Below, one piece after another: positions 18,280 through 26,719 of a DNA stretch of 64,000 nt; the stretch's first letter is position 1, and each line of letters starts with the position of its first letter. This DNA is from Paenibacillus sp. KS-LC4. GTDB lineage: Bacteria > Bacillota > Bacilli > Paenibacillales > Paenibacillaceae. Location of the stretch: contig NZ_CP145905.1 of NCBI RefSeq assembly GCF_036894955.1, positions 5,374,001 through 5,438,000 on the forward strand, read 5' to 3'. Both the position numbers and the translations under genes were made by a program. The notes under the pieces are model-generated. The model was not told the DNA's origin. It did not search any database and saw only the letters and a list, made by a program, of their open reading frames with translations.

Positions 18280-18304
18280 CTCGATTCCCCTCTCCGAACA
18301 TGCT

Positions 18305-20461
18305 CTACATTCTTTGCTCCAGTGTTTGCTCTAATGTATGCAGCAGTTGCGGATGCTCCTTCGTTAACCGTTGGAAGGCTTCGCGGCGCATCGACAGCAC
18401 GACGCCGGGACCAGCCGCCTTCACCGTCGCCGTACGCGGAATGTTTCGCAGCAGCGCAATTTCACCGAAATGGTCACCATCCTGCAATACCGCCACCTTT
18501 TTATTTGCCTCACCAGCAAGCGCCTTCCAAATTTCAAAAATGCCGCGAACGATAATATAAAATTTATCGCCCTCCTCGCCTTCACGCACGACCTCCTCGC
18601 CTTCCCTGCACGCCTCGGAGGTGAATAATTCCGCCACACCTTCCAGAAGCCCAGGCTCTATGCCGGTGAAAAACGGCAGCCTCGCCAGCCATTCGCCTTT
18701 TACAGCCGCATGCCGCCCGTCTCCTGACACATAGAAGCCATGCTGCTTTTCCCACAGGCTGCTGTAAAGCCCTTGTTCCCCGAGCAGCTGCTGATGAGAA
18801 CCGCTCTCTACGATTTGCCCGCCCTGAAATACATAAATCCGATCCGCATTAACGACAGAGGAGAGTCGGTGGGTAACTGAAACAATCGTTCGGCTGCCCT
18901 TTAATTGTCCAATAAGGTCGTTAATATCCGCCTCAGCTGCCGGGTCCAGCGCTGATGTTACTTCATCAAGCAGCAGCAGCTGCGGCCTGCGAAGCAGCGC
19001 ACGTGCAATCGCAATACGCTGCCGCTCTCCTCCTGACAAGGAGCCGCCTTCATGATGAATCCAAGTATCATAGCCTTCCGGCCAGCTTGCTATGACCTCA
19101 TGGATGCCGGCCTGCTTAGCAGCTGTGATCATGTCCGCTTCCTCAATAGCGCTGCCCAGCAGCAGGTTTTCCCGAATGCTCATATGAAATAGAAACGTAT
19201 CCTGCGATACGAGCGCCGCACGCGCTCGCAGCGAGGACTCGCTAATATTTTGCAGCGGTAAATCTTGCATGAATATGCTTCCCTGCTGGGGGTCATAGAA
19301 ACGCGACAGCAGCTGAAGCGCGGTGCTTTTGCCAGATCCGCTTGGGCCAACGAAAGCGACATAGCTGCCTGCTTCGACCTCTAGGCTAACGTCCTTCAGC
19401 TGCGGAGCACCCTCCTTGTAGCCGAAGGTGACCTGCTCCATACGCAGGGACAGGCTTGTTTCCGGTAAAGGCTGTGCATGCTCTGCCTCCGGCAAATCCG
19501 GTTTACACGCCAATATTTCCTCGATGCGCTGGAAGCTGACGTTCGATTCTATTAAATTCGGAATGAGAAAAGCCAAATTCGAGCCTGACTGTCCAACGCT
19601 CATAAACAAGGTAAAGAAGGCAATAAAGCCGCCGACCGTCATAGCATCGTGAAAAATCAAATAACCGCCGAAGCCCATCATAATGCCGTTAAGCAGCAGC
19701 AACGCCGTCAAAGGCAGCCGCTCCATCAAGGAATTGCTCATATGAAGCTTCATCCCGCTCGTAAACAGGGCTGTAATTTTGTTATCGCCCCGTGTTCGGA
19801 ACCGGCTTTGCTGATGCAGGCCTCGAATCGTTTTCTGTCCCTTGGCCATCTCATCAATTAGATTGGAGAAGCGCTCCTGCGCCTCCTTGTACTCCCGATT
19901 TGCCTGCTCCGAGCGCTTCTGCACAAGCTGTGGCAGCACGAACATGAGCACCGAGCCCGCCAGCATCGCAAGCGTCAGCTTCCATTCCAGCGCAAACAGC
20001 ATCACGAGTCCTAGCGCTACGGCGAGCAGCTCCTTGAGCAGCATCGGGCTGGAGCCTCGAATAGCCCGTTCAATGGAGCCCATATCAGCCGAGAAGCGGG
20101 TCACTAAATCGCCGACCCTATAACGCTCGTAGAAAGGCAGTGACTGCAGCTGAATTTGAGCAAACAGCTCCGTTCTCAGCTTGCGTATGACCTCTCCAGC
20201 CAGCCTGCCTAATGAATAATCCGATACCCAGCCGGCAATGACATTCAATAGCCCGCCAACAAGCAGGATAAGCAATATAATAATAAACATGTGAATATCG
20301 CGCGGCGTAAAGGCCTCGTCCACCAAATACTTTAGGCTGAGGGGGGCAGCCACTGAATAAGCTACTTCTAATAATAATGTGAATAAGAACACGCTGCCCA
20401 GCAGCTTGTATTCGGAGAATCGACGTAAGATTTTAAGCATCACCTGCAAAGCCAACCGCAC
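18305..20461 (-). CDS. ABC exporter with C-terminal cNMP-binding-like domain
   Basis: A 718-residue half-size exporter (type IV, MsbA/LmrA-like). Residues 1-310 form six membrane helices; the ATPase follows with Walker A GPSGSGKST near 365, Q-loop SQDTF, signature LSGGERQR near 470, Walker B LLLLDEVTSALD and H-loop VTHR. From about residue 590 comes a cyclic-nucleotide-binding (Crp-like) fold: EGEEVVREGEEGDKFYIIVRG, then GDHFGEIALLRNIPRTATV, the phosphate-binding cassette pattern. There is no N-terminal C39 peptidase, so it would not cleave a leader. The start is uncertain: GTG at 20461 overlaps GGAGG, so TTG at 20455 or ATG at 20440 may be used. First gene of the peptide locus, with its own promoter. 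Confidence 0.9.
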   Translation of the reverse strand: MRLALQVMLKILRRFSEYKLLGSVFLFTLLLEVAYSVAAPLSLKYLVDEAFTPRDIHMFIIILLILLVGGLLNVIAGWVSDYSLGRLAGEVIRKLRTELFAQIQLQSLPFYERYRVGDLVTRFSADMGSIERAIRGSSPMLLKELLAVALGLVMLFALEWKLTLAMLAGSVLMFVLPQLVQKRSEQANREYKEAQERFSNLIDEMAKGQKTIRGLHQQSRFRTRGDNKITALFTSGMKLHMSNSLMERLPLTALLLLNGIMMGFGGYLIFHDAMTVGGFIAFFTLFMSVGQSGSNLAFLIPNLIESNVSFQRIEEILACKPDLPEAEHAQPLPETSLSLRMEQVTFGYKEGAPQLKDVSLEVEAGSYVAFVGPSGSGKSTALQLLSRFYDPQQGSIFMQDLPLQNISESSLRARAALVSQDTFLFHMSIRENLLLGSAIEEADMITAAKQAGIHEVIASWPEGYDTWIHHEGGSLSGGERQRIAIARALLRRPQLLLLDEVTSALDPAAEADINDLIGQLKGSRTIVSVTHRLSSVVNADRIYVFQGGQIVESGSHQQLLGEQGLYSSLWEKQHGFYVSGDGRHAAVKGEWLARLPFFTGIEPGLLEGVAELFTSEACREGEEVVREGEEGDKFYIIVRGIFEIWKALAGEANKKVAVLQDGDHFGEIALLRNIPRTATVKAAGPGVVLSMRREAFQRLTKEHPQLLHTLEQTLEQRM

Positions 20462-20482
20462 CTCCGCCCTGAGTCTGATCTA

Positions 20483-20511
20483 TTTATAGTTGAATACTGG
20501 AAAAAAAGCAA
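20483..20511 (-). promoter_or_regulatory. SigA-type promoter of the exporter/peptide operon
   Basis: Minus strand TTGCTT (20506-20511), 17-nt spacer, TATAAA (20483-20488). GGAGG follows at 20461-20465, which leaves a very short leader. Confidence 0.6.
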
Positions 20512-20528
20512 TACTAGGGCATCAAAAT

Positions 20529-20605
20529 AAGCCCTTCATTTCCGAGCGGACGGGCGATGGCCAGCTGTCTGCCAAGTCGTCTCACACTTGAGGAACTGAA
20601 GGGCT
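20529..20605 (-). terminator. Long-range inverted repeat after the response regulator
   Basis: AGCCCTTCA at about 20597-20605 and TGAAGGGCT at about 20530-20538 on the minus strand flank a loop of about 58 nt; a T-run follows about 20 nt later. It likely ends the YesMN operon before the exporter promoter. The loop is unusually long for a simple terminator. Confidence 0.5.
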
Positions 20606-20637
20606 AATACGGAGGAGCAAAGCTCTGTTATACAAAT

Positions 20638-22263
20638 TTAATTGTCCTTGGCCTGCCCGCATTGCTGAAGCTTGCGATATTCCTGCGGGCCGACTGATGT
20701 CGCTTTTTTGAACATTTTTGAAAAATGCGAATAGTTGCCGTAGCCCAGCTCGTAGGCAATGCTCGTAATCGCCAGCTCCGTCTTCGCCAGCATTTGCTTG
20801 GCGAGAGCTACCCGCTCTTGCAGCACATATTCTGAAATCGTAAGTCCCGTATCCTTCTTGAACAACCGGGCCAAATAATCCGGATGCAAGCACACATGGC
20901 CGGCAATATCCTCACGCGATAAATCCTCGCTCATATGCTTGGCAATATAATGCTTCACCTTATCTACAACGGTCTGTGTCTCGTCTACAACGTTCAGATT
21001 GCCGCTGACCTCCTTGATCAGCACCCCTACCCACTCCGACAAATCGGTGATGGAACGGGTGACGGCATCCGCTCGCTTCATCAGCACCATGGCGGAGAAC
21101 ACCTGATGCGCCCGCAGTCCCTTCGCATGCAGCACCTGATGCACCATTTGCAGAAAATCCTCATAGAAGCTGCGCAGCCAGCGGGCATCGGCTTGACCCG
21201 TATGCTTGACGCTGTCCAAATACTTTTCGATTTCCTCAAGCATTTCTTTTCCGCAGCCAAGCTTCAGCATCTCTGCCCAGCCGCTCATTACCGGAAGCGG
21301 CGCGACATCTGGACTAACGCTGTCATTAGTTAGGCAAAGCCGTTCATTTGAGCGGGTCACATTATGCGACTCCAGCTCGGCAAGCTGCTCGTACATCTCG
21401 CATATTTCCTCCACGGGCACCGCATTGCCCATATAACAGCACAAGTCGCAGAAAAAATAACGATTGCATGCCTCGATGTACGAATCGATCTGTTCATGCA
21501 ACTGCTCGCCATCCTCCTCGCGAATAGGCAGCAGCGCAAGCAGCGCCCCGCTGCGCACTTGAATGATTCTGCCAAGCCCGGACTTCGCTAGAATCATCTC
21601 TTCAAAGGAATTACGCAGCGCATATTCCATAATCTTCTCCTCGCGCAGCGTCAGCTCCTTATGCCAGCGCTGGACGCTAATGAGCACCGGCTTATAGTGC
21701 GGCAGCTCCTCGTAGGCAATGTTATGCTTCGCCAGTGCTTCGCGAACGCCCTCCTTGGTTGAAGGAATGGAGCGGCTTAGCAGGTCCTGCCAGAAGCGTT
21801 CCATGAACATCGGCTGGTACGATTCCCATAGCCGGTAATAATACTCGTACATGTCTGCGAATTGCAGCTTCTCGCGGTCGAGATCGGCTTTCGCAAGTTT
21901 GTCCAGCGCGCGCTTGACGGTGCTCGCCAGCTCAGGGTAACGAACGGGCTTGAGCATATAGTCGCAGCTGCCAAGCTGAATCGCCTTCTGCGCATAGGAG
22001 AAATCCGCATGGCAGGTAAGGAACATCGCCTCCGTCTGGGGAAAATGAATTTTCACCCAGTCCAGCAGCTCGAAGCCGTTGCCCTGCGGCATTTCGATAT
22101 CACAAATAAGCACATCTATTTTGCTGTCGCTCATAATTTCCTTGGCGGTTCGGATATTGTATGCCTCATGCACGACTGAAATGCCGAGCGACTCCCATTC
22201 GACGCCTGCTTTAATGCCCCGCACCGCATGCCGCTCATCATCGACAATTAACAGCTGTCTCAT
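20638..22263 (-). CDS. YesN-type response regulator (REC-AraC)
   Basis: A 541-residue DNA-binding response regulator. The receiver domain starts MRQLLIVDDERH (acidic pair), has the phospho-acceptor Asp in LICDIEMPQG near residue 55 and the conserved Lys in LKPVRYPEL. A middle region of about 300 residues is variable. Two AraC-type helix-turn-helix motifs close the protein: LSREDIAGHVCLHPDYLARLFKK and ITSIAYELGYGNYSHFSKMFKK. I start it at ATG 22261-22263, which overlaps the kinase stop codon as ATGA; a longer frame to 22305 is inside the kinase gene. It probably activates a carbohydrate operon nearby; the exact target is not shown. Confidence 0.93.
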   Translation of the reverse strand: MRQLLIVDDERHAVRGIKAGVEWESLGISVVHEAYNIRTAKEIMSDSKIDVLICDIEMPQGNGFELLDWVKIHFPQTEAMFLTCHADFSYAQKAIQLGSCDYMLKPVRYPELASTVKRALDKLAKADLDREKLQFADMYEYYYRLWESYQPMFMERFWQDLLSRSIPSTKEGVREALAKHNIAYEELPHYKPVLISVQRWHKELTLREEKIMEYALRNSFEEMILAKSGLGRIIQVRSGALLALLPIREEDGEQLHEQIDSYIEACNRYFFCDLCCYMGNAVPVEEICEMYEQLAELESHNVTRSNERLCLTNDSVSPDVAPLPVMSGWAEMLKLGCGKEMLEEIEKYLDSVKHTGQADARWLRSFYEDFLQMVHQVLHAKGLRAHQVFSAMVLMKRADAVTRSITDLSEWVGVLIKEVSGNLNVVDETQTVVDKVKHYIAKHMSEDLSREDIAGHVCLHPDYLARLFKKDTGLTISEYVLQERVALAKQMLAKTELAITSIAYELGYGNYSHFSKMFKKATSVGPQEYRKLQQCGQAKDN

Positions 22264-24005
22264 TCTCGTCGTCCCCCCGTCTCTTCTGGCTGCATCGGCA
22301 GCCACAGCTCCACGACTGCTCCAAGACCAGAGCTGCCGCTAAGCGCCATCCGGGCTGCATCATGATATAGCAGCCCCAGCCGCTGCTTCACATTCTGAAT
22401 ACCAATATGATCGCCCTCTTCGTTGTTCAGCTCCATATCGCGCTGGAGCAGCGCCAGCACCTGCGGCGGAAAACCTTCCCCGTTATCCTCAATGCGGACA
22501 TATAGGGTATCTTCATTATGTGCTTGGGCAGTAACCCCAATGTGAACCTGAGTATCCGTATTTACCGCATGCTTAATCGTATTCTCCACGAACGTTTGAA
22601 TAACTAATGGTGGAATCGGTATTTTTCCGAGACTCTCGTCCGTATGGAAAGCAAAGGTCAGATCGCCCGGAAAACGCATTTCCTGAATGCGTAAATAATT
22701 CATCGTATGGGCAAGCTCATCAGACAGAGACACGAACGAAAGGTTGCTGCGGAACATAAATCGGAAATATTGCACCAGGCAATGGGTCATTTCCTGAATG
22801 AGATGATAGTCCTTCACCTGAGCCAAATTATAAACAATGTTAAGGGAATTAAGGAAAAAATGCGGATTGATTTGCAGCTGCAAATGCTTAAGCTGCGCTT
22901 TTTTGTAATTCAGCTGCTCCTCCAGCACATTAACCTTGAGCTCCTGAATTTGCGTAATCATGCGGTTAAACGACTCGTTCATCACCTCAAATTCAAATGT
23001 CGAGGACGGCTTCGTGATCCGCATATCCATATTGCCAGCTTCGATGCGGCGCATCGCCATAATAATGCGATTGACCGGGACAAGCACCAGCTTGCGCAGC
23101 AGCAGCAGGATGATCGGCAAAATAATAATCGCCCCAAAGGAAATAAGCGAGACGATGCTGCGCAAGAAAGGAAGCTTCTCCAGCACGACGCTGTCAGGAA
23201 TGAGGGCGACCAGTCCAAAGCGGCCTCGCGAGGAGCGCTCGCCGACAGCGATAAATTGGTCGTTTCTTCCCGTGAGCTGGTAGCCTTCATTGTCGCTGCT
23301 GCTTGGCTCAATAATGATTTCGCTATCCAGCGGCGTATCTATAATAGGCTTCATACGGTCATCCGTCAGAAAGGCCCGGCCCTTTTCACCCAAATCAATT
23401 AAATGCAGTGGAACCATGAGCTGATCGACGTTTCCCATTGCGCCAATATAAATGTCGCCGTACTGAATAACATTGACCAAATAATCACTATCTGCCATAT
23501 GCTGAACGAACCAGTCCTTTTGCAGCGGCTTCTTAGCAAGCTTTATATTATCTACAATGTCCTTCTCCATTTCCGTACGGGTGACATAATCAGGAGCAAC
23601 GCCAAAAACGCTCATTAAATCATCGTTCCTCGGCGAATAAATGAAGAACATATCCATCCACTTATAATTGGGCAATTCATTACTCAGTTGATTTCTAAGC
23701 TGGATCTTCTCGAACAAATAGCTGTCGGGATTTTGCTCGCGCGGCTGCTCCAGCACTAGCAGGCCGGTCTCCATCGCCGCAATATTAAATAGATATTTCT
23801 CCACATCCTCCAAATTGCGATCAATTTGCCCCATATAGAGGCTGATCAAATTTTTATTGGATTGGGCCACCTGATTGCGTACGACATTAATCGCATACAA
23901 GTTGTTGTAGATCATGAAGGAAACAATCGGAATGACGAGCAGCAGAAAGCCGAATAATAGTTTAAAGCGGAGCGTTCGATAAAAAAACGGATGACGAAGC
24001 CTCAT
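22260..24005 (-). CDS. YesM-type sensor histidine kinase
   Basis: A 581-residue membrane kinase of the His_kinase (YesM/LytS) type. TM1 is about residues 14-34, the extracellular sensor (Cache-like) to about 280, TM2 about 283-306, then HAMP. The phospho-acceptor block is LQLQINPHFFLNSLN near residue 382, and the ATP-binding domain shows FVENTIKHAV, EDNGEGFP and GIQNVKQRLGLLY. GAGAGGGG precedes the ATG. It overlaps its regulator gene by 4 nt. The promoter overlaps a perfect cre site, so expression should fall on preferred carbon sources. Confidence 0.95.
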   Translation of the reverse strand: MRLRHPFFYRTLRFKLLFGFLLLVIPIVSFMIYNNLYAINVVRNQVAQSNKNLISLYMGQIDRNLEDVEKYLFNIAAMETGLLVLEQPREQNPDSYLFEKIQLRNQLSNELPNYKWMDMFFIYSPRNDDLMSVFGVAPDYVTRTEMEKDIVDNIKLAKKPLQKDWFVQHMADSDYLVNVIQYGDIYIGAMGNVDQLMVPLHLIDLGEKGRAFLTDDRMKPIIDTPLDSEIIIEPSSSDNEGYQLTGRNDQFIAVGERSSRGRFGLVALIPDSVVLEKLPFLRSIVSLISFGAIIILPIILLLLRKLVLVPVNRIIMAMRRIEAGNMDMRITKPSSTFEFEVMNESFNRMITQIQELKVNVLEEQLNYKKAQLKHLQLQINPHFFLNSLNIVYNLAQVKDYHLIQEMTHCLVQYFRFMFRSNLSFVSLSDELAHTMNYLRIQEMRFPGDLTFAFHTDESLGKIPIPPLVIQTFVENTIKHAVNTDTQVHIGVTAQAHNEDTLYVRIEDNGEGFPPQVLALLQRDMELNNEEGDHIGIQNVKQRLGLLYHDAARMALSGSSGLGAVVELWLPMQPEETGGRRE

Positions 24006-24038
24006 GCCTTACCCCTCTCTCTTCTGCCGCTTTATCAA

Positions 24039-24067
24039 AGTATATTATTATTTGCAAACGTTTTCAA
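24039..24067 (-). promoter_or_regulatory. SigA promoter overlapped by a perfect cre site
   Basis: Minus strand TTGAAA (24062-24067), exactly 17 nt, TATACT (24039-24044). The 14-mer TGCAAACGTTTTCA at 24053-24066 matches every fixed base of the cre consensus TGNAANCGNTNNCA and covers the minus-35 and spacer, so CcpA would directly block RNA polymerase. Confidence 0.8.
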
Positions 24068-24070
24068 TAT

Positions 24071-24340
24071 TCAATGCCCCATCTGATGCACTTCCTCCGC
24101 ATTATAGGACAATAAGCCGAACACGATCAGCAGCGTTGTGAATAATACAATGCTGACACCGATGCGTAGCAGCGTTTTTCGACGCTCGCTCATGTGCATA
24201 TCTTGGCCACGGCGCTTCTTCGACGAAGCGATAAACAGCAGGCCGACCCCCAGCAGCAGTGCGATAACGACGCTCGCCTTCAAATAAACCTCCAAACTCT
24301 CACTTCCTTTCCATCCAATTATGCTATAGACGACAATCAT
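24071..24340 (-). CDS. Small membrane protein, two TM segments
   Basis: Reads as 89 residues from ATG 24338, but that start has no RBS. A TTG at 24293-24295 has AAGGAAG about 7 nt upstream and would give a 74-residue protein. Two hydrophobic segments (VVIALLLGVGLLFIA and IGVSIVLFTTLLIVFGLL) flank a charged loop KKRRGQDMHMSERRK. It lies just upstream of the YesM kinase and diverges from YihY at 24528. Function unknown. Confidence 0.55.
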   Translation of the reverse strand: MIVVYSIIGWKGSESLEVYLKASVVIALLLGVGLLFIASSKKRRGQDMHMSERRKTLLRIGVSIVLFTTLLIVFGLLSYNAEEVHQMGH

Positions 24341-24527
24341 TTGGAAAAAGTTGTGCCTGCTGCGAATTGAACAGCATGCGCTTCATTTCGCTTAAGCTGC
24401 CTCCTGATTGGGTAAGCATAAGCAAAGACATGGGCAACTGTGAGTGCTGCGGATGAACCTGACTAGATGGATGGCTATATATAAATAACTTAGTTGAAAA
24501 ATAGTTCCTGAACGGAGGCAGCTGCTC

Positions 24528-25412
24528 ATGGCTCCTAAATCAAAGACGATGCACTTTTTCCACGATATGTATGTCCGTTTCCGCGATGATGATGTGCCGG
24601 GTGTCGCGGCTCAGCTGACTTTTTATTTGATTTTGTCCTTTTTCCCCTTTCTGCTGTTCGTTGTCAGCCTGCTTGGCTTCGTGCAGTTATCGGGGGACAG
24701 CCTCGCGCCTGAGCTCATTCGCCTGCTCCCTGAAGAGACCGGCGCGGTGATCAGCCAGGTGCTTGAAGAAATTACGCAGGGCAGCAATGGGGCATTGCTG
24801 TCGCTTGGGATGCTCGCGACGATCTGGTCGGCATCAAGTGGCATGAATGCGATTATTAAAGCTCTGAATACCGCGTATGAGGAGCAGGAGAGCCGCCCCT
24901 TCTGGAAAATCCGCGGCATTGCGCTGATCGCCACGCTGGTGCTCGGCCTTGTCATTACGCTCGTCATGCTTATGCTTGTATTCGGCAAGACCATCAGCAG
25001 CTACTTGTTCGACCTGCTTCATGTGCCAAGTGAGAGCGAGTGGGTATGGAATTTGCTGAAATATATAATTCCGCTCACTGCTATGCTTATCGTATTTACA
25101 ATGCTATATTGGATCGCTCCTAACCGCAAGCTGCGGCTGCGGGAGGTAATTCCCGGTGTGCTGTTTGCAACCTTCGGCTGGGTAGCAGCCTCGATGCTGT
25201 TCCAGTTTTATATGAATCATTTCGGCAGCTACTCCAAAACCTATGGAAGTATTGGCGGCATTATTATTTTGCTGGTCTGGTTATTCCTTACGTCTCATAT
25301 CATTATATTAGGCGGGGAAATGAATGCGTCGCTGGCCCGTTCACGCCCAGCTGTGCCCGGTGTGCAAGAGCGCACGCCGCACAATCGGACAGGCTCCTTT
25401 TTCATCAAATAA
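24528..25412 (+). CDS. YihY/BrkB family membrane protein
   Basis: A 294-residue integral membrane protein of the YihY family (formerly annotated RNase BN). About six membrane segments are visible. Family motifs include VPGVAAQLTFYLILSFFPFLLF near the N-terminus, ATIWSASSGMNAIIKALNTAYE, and the C-terminal GSYSKTYGSIGGIIILLVWLFL followed by GGEMNA. GGAGG is about 9 nt before the ATG. The function is not settled in the family. Stands alone. Confidence 0.93.
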   Translation: MAPKSKTMHFFHDMYVRFRDDDVPGVAAQLTFYLILSFFPFLLFVVSLLGFVQLSGDSLAPELIRLLPEETGAVISQVLEEITQGSNGALLSLGMLATIWSASSGMNAIIKALNTAYEEQESRPFWKIRGIALIATLVLGLVITLVMLMLVFGKTISSYLFDLLHVPSESEWVWNLLKYIIPLTAMLIVFTMLYWIAPNRKLRLREVIPGVLFATFGWVAASMLFQFYMNHFGSYSKTYGSIGGIIILLVWLFLTSHIIILGGEMNASLARSRPAVPGVQERTPHNRTGSFFIK

Positions 25413-25535
25413 AAAAGCTGTCCGTTAATCATTGAAAATCATTGCACATTATTGATGTCATTTAATGTCTGTTTCATATTTGTTTGCTCGGGTAAATACA
25501 AGTAATTCAATACACAATTCGAGGAGGAATATAGC

Positions 25536-25772
25536 ATGGAATATATTATAAACAAACGCTTTGATGGGGAAGAAATACTTTTAGATGGCAACCACTACAT
25601 CGGCTGCACCTTCAACAACTGCACCATTACCATATCGTCCCTGCATTTCAACTATGATCGCTGCACGTTCAAAGGCTCCAGCTTCAAGCTTAGCCCAAGC
25701 GTCTTTTTCCTGCAAAACGTTTATTCGCTGCTGCCTTCATCAACGAACGGCAAACGAGTTCAGCTTGCTTAG
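25536..25772 (+). CDS. Small pentapeptide-like hypothetical protein
   Basis: A 78-residue protein with GAGGAGGAAT about 7 nt before its ATG. The segment CTFNNCTITISSLHFNYDRCTFKGSSFKL has the A/C-x-F/L spacing of pentapeptide-repeat coils, about two turns only. No signal peptide. I do not know its function. A strong terminator follows. Confidence 0.7.
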   Translation: MEYIINKRFDGEEILLDGNHYIGCTFNNCTITISSLHFNYDRCTFKGSSFKLSPSVFFLQNVYSLLPSSTNGKRVQLA

Positions 25773-25814
25773 TACGTCGACAGAACACCCTACCTGCAAG
25801 CCACTAGAACGTTA

Positions 25815-25854
25815 ACAAGGGCAAGATTCATGATGAGATGAATCTTGCCCTTGT
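25815..25854. terminator. Strong bidirectional terminator
   Basis: A perfect 17-bp stem (ACAAGGGCAAGATTCAT with its complement) around a 6-nt loop, followed by T-rich sequence, lies between convergent genes. Confidence 0.9.
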
Positions 25855-25883
25855 CGGTTATTTTTGATTATATCGCCTATTGC

Positions 25884-26525
25884 TTACTCCGCTTCCGATA
25901 CGACAGCAAAGCGCTCATTCACATGGTTCGCTTGCTCCGCCTCGTCCACAATGGCAATGGCATAGTCGGCATAGCTGATGTAGCTGTCGCCTTTTGCATT
26001 AAAGAAGAAATTGTCCTTGCCTTTCGTGTAAGAGCCTGTACGTTTGCCGTCCGGGTTGAAAAAAGCAGCCGGGCTAACAAATGTCCATTTGATGCCAGTC
26101 GAGCCTTGAAGGTCATTCAAGTTGCTGCCTTGGTTGAAGGCTGTTGCATAATATTCTTTAGGGAAATGCTCCGTTTCGAACAAACGCGTCTTCTTTGCTT
26201 CATCCACATACAGGCTGCCAGCTCCGCCAACTACGATCAAACGAGTTTCCGGTGCGCCCTGGAGCGCTTTAATCAGCACTTTGCCCAGCTCCACATGCTT
26301 CGTTTCCTCGCCTTGCGGTGCGCCGAATGCGTTGACTACGATGTCAAAGGCTTTCACATCCTCAGCTGTAAGCTTGAAGGCATCCTTCTCCAATACAGCT
26401 GCATTAGCTTGTGCAAACTTCGATGCCGTTCTGACGATGGCCGTCACCTCATGCCCTCTTGCTTCAGCCTCCTGAATAATCAAGCTACCCGCTTTACCTG
26501 TCGCGCCAATAACTGCTATTTTCAT
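25884..26525 (-). CDS. NAD(P)-binding oxidoreductase (NmrA/SDR-like)
   Basis: A 213-residue Rossmann protein starting MKIAVIGATGKAGSLIIQEA, the GxxGxxG dinucleotide site of atypical SDR/NmrA proteins. Further features are VTAIVR with the Arg expected in NADPH binders, and RLIVVGGAGSLYVDE. Such proteins act as quinone or flavin reductases or redox sensors in Firmicutes. GGAGG lies 8 nt before the ATG. Its promoter is overlapped by a perfect 19-bp palindrome, which points to control by a dedicated repressor such as an HxlR-family thiol sensor. No such regulator gene is adjacent. Confidence 0.88.
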   Translation of the reverse strand: MKIAVIGATGKAGSLIIQEAEARGHEVTAIVRTASKFAQANAAVLEKDAFKLTAEDVKAFDIVVNAFGAPQGEETKHVELGKVLIKALQGAPETRLIVVGGAGSLYVDEAKKTRLFETEHFPKEYYATAFNQGSNLNDLQGSTGIKWTFVSPAAFFNPDGKRTGSYTKGKDNFFFNAKGDSYISYADYAIAIVDEAEQANHVNERFAVVSEAE

Positions 26526-26581
26526 TGTCTATTCCTCCTGAGCTTAAATAAGGTTTATTAGCTAAAAAGCCATTCACTTAA

Positions 26582-26618
26582 TGTAACTATTATAGTTACA
26601 ACTAACTTGCAATGTCAA
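26582..26618 (-). promoter_or_regulatory. Near-consensus promoter with 19-bp operator palindrome
   Basis: Minus strand TTGACA (26613-26618), 18 nt, TATAAT (26589-26594). TGTAACTATTATAGTTACA (26582-26600) is a perfect palindrome centred on the minus-10. It resembles operators of HxlR-type redox regulators (YodB/HypR) in form, by my recollection. Confidence 0.7.
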
Positions 26619-26719
26619 ATCATTATTATGAAAGCTATATGCAGCGTGTCGAACGATATAATATAATGGAGATAGAAATTGCTCGAAGCATACCAAACAC
26701 GGCAAGGAGACCATCTCTA

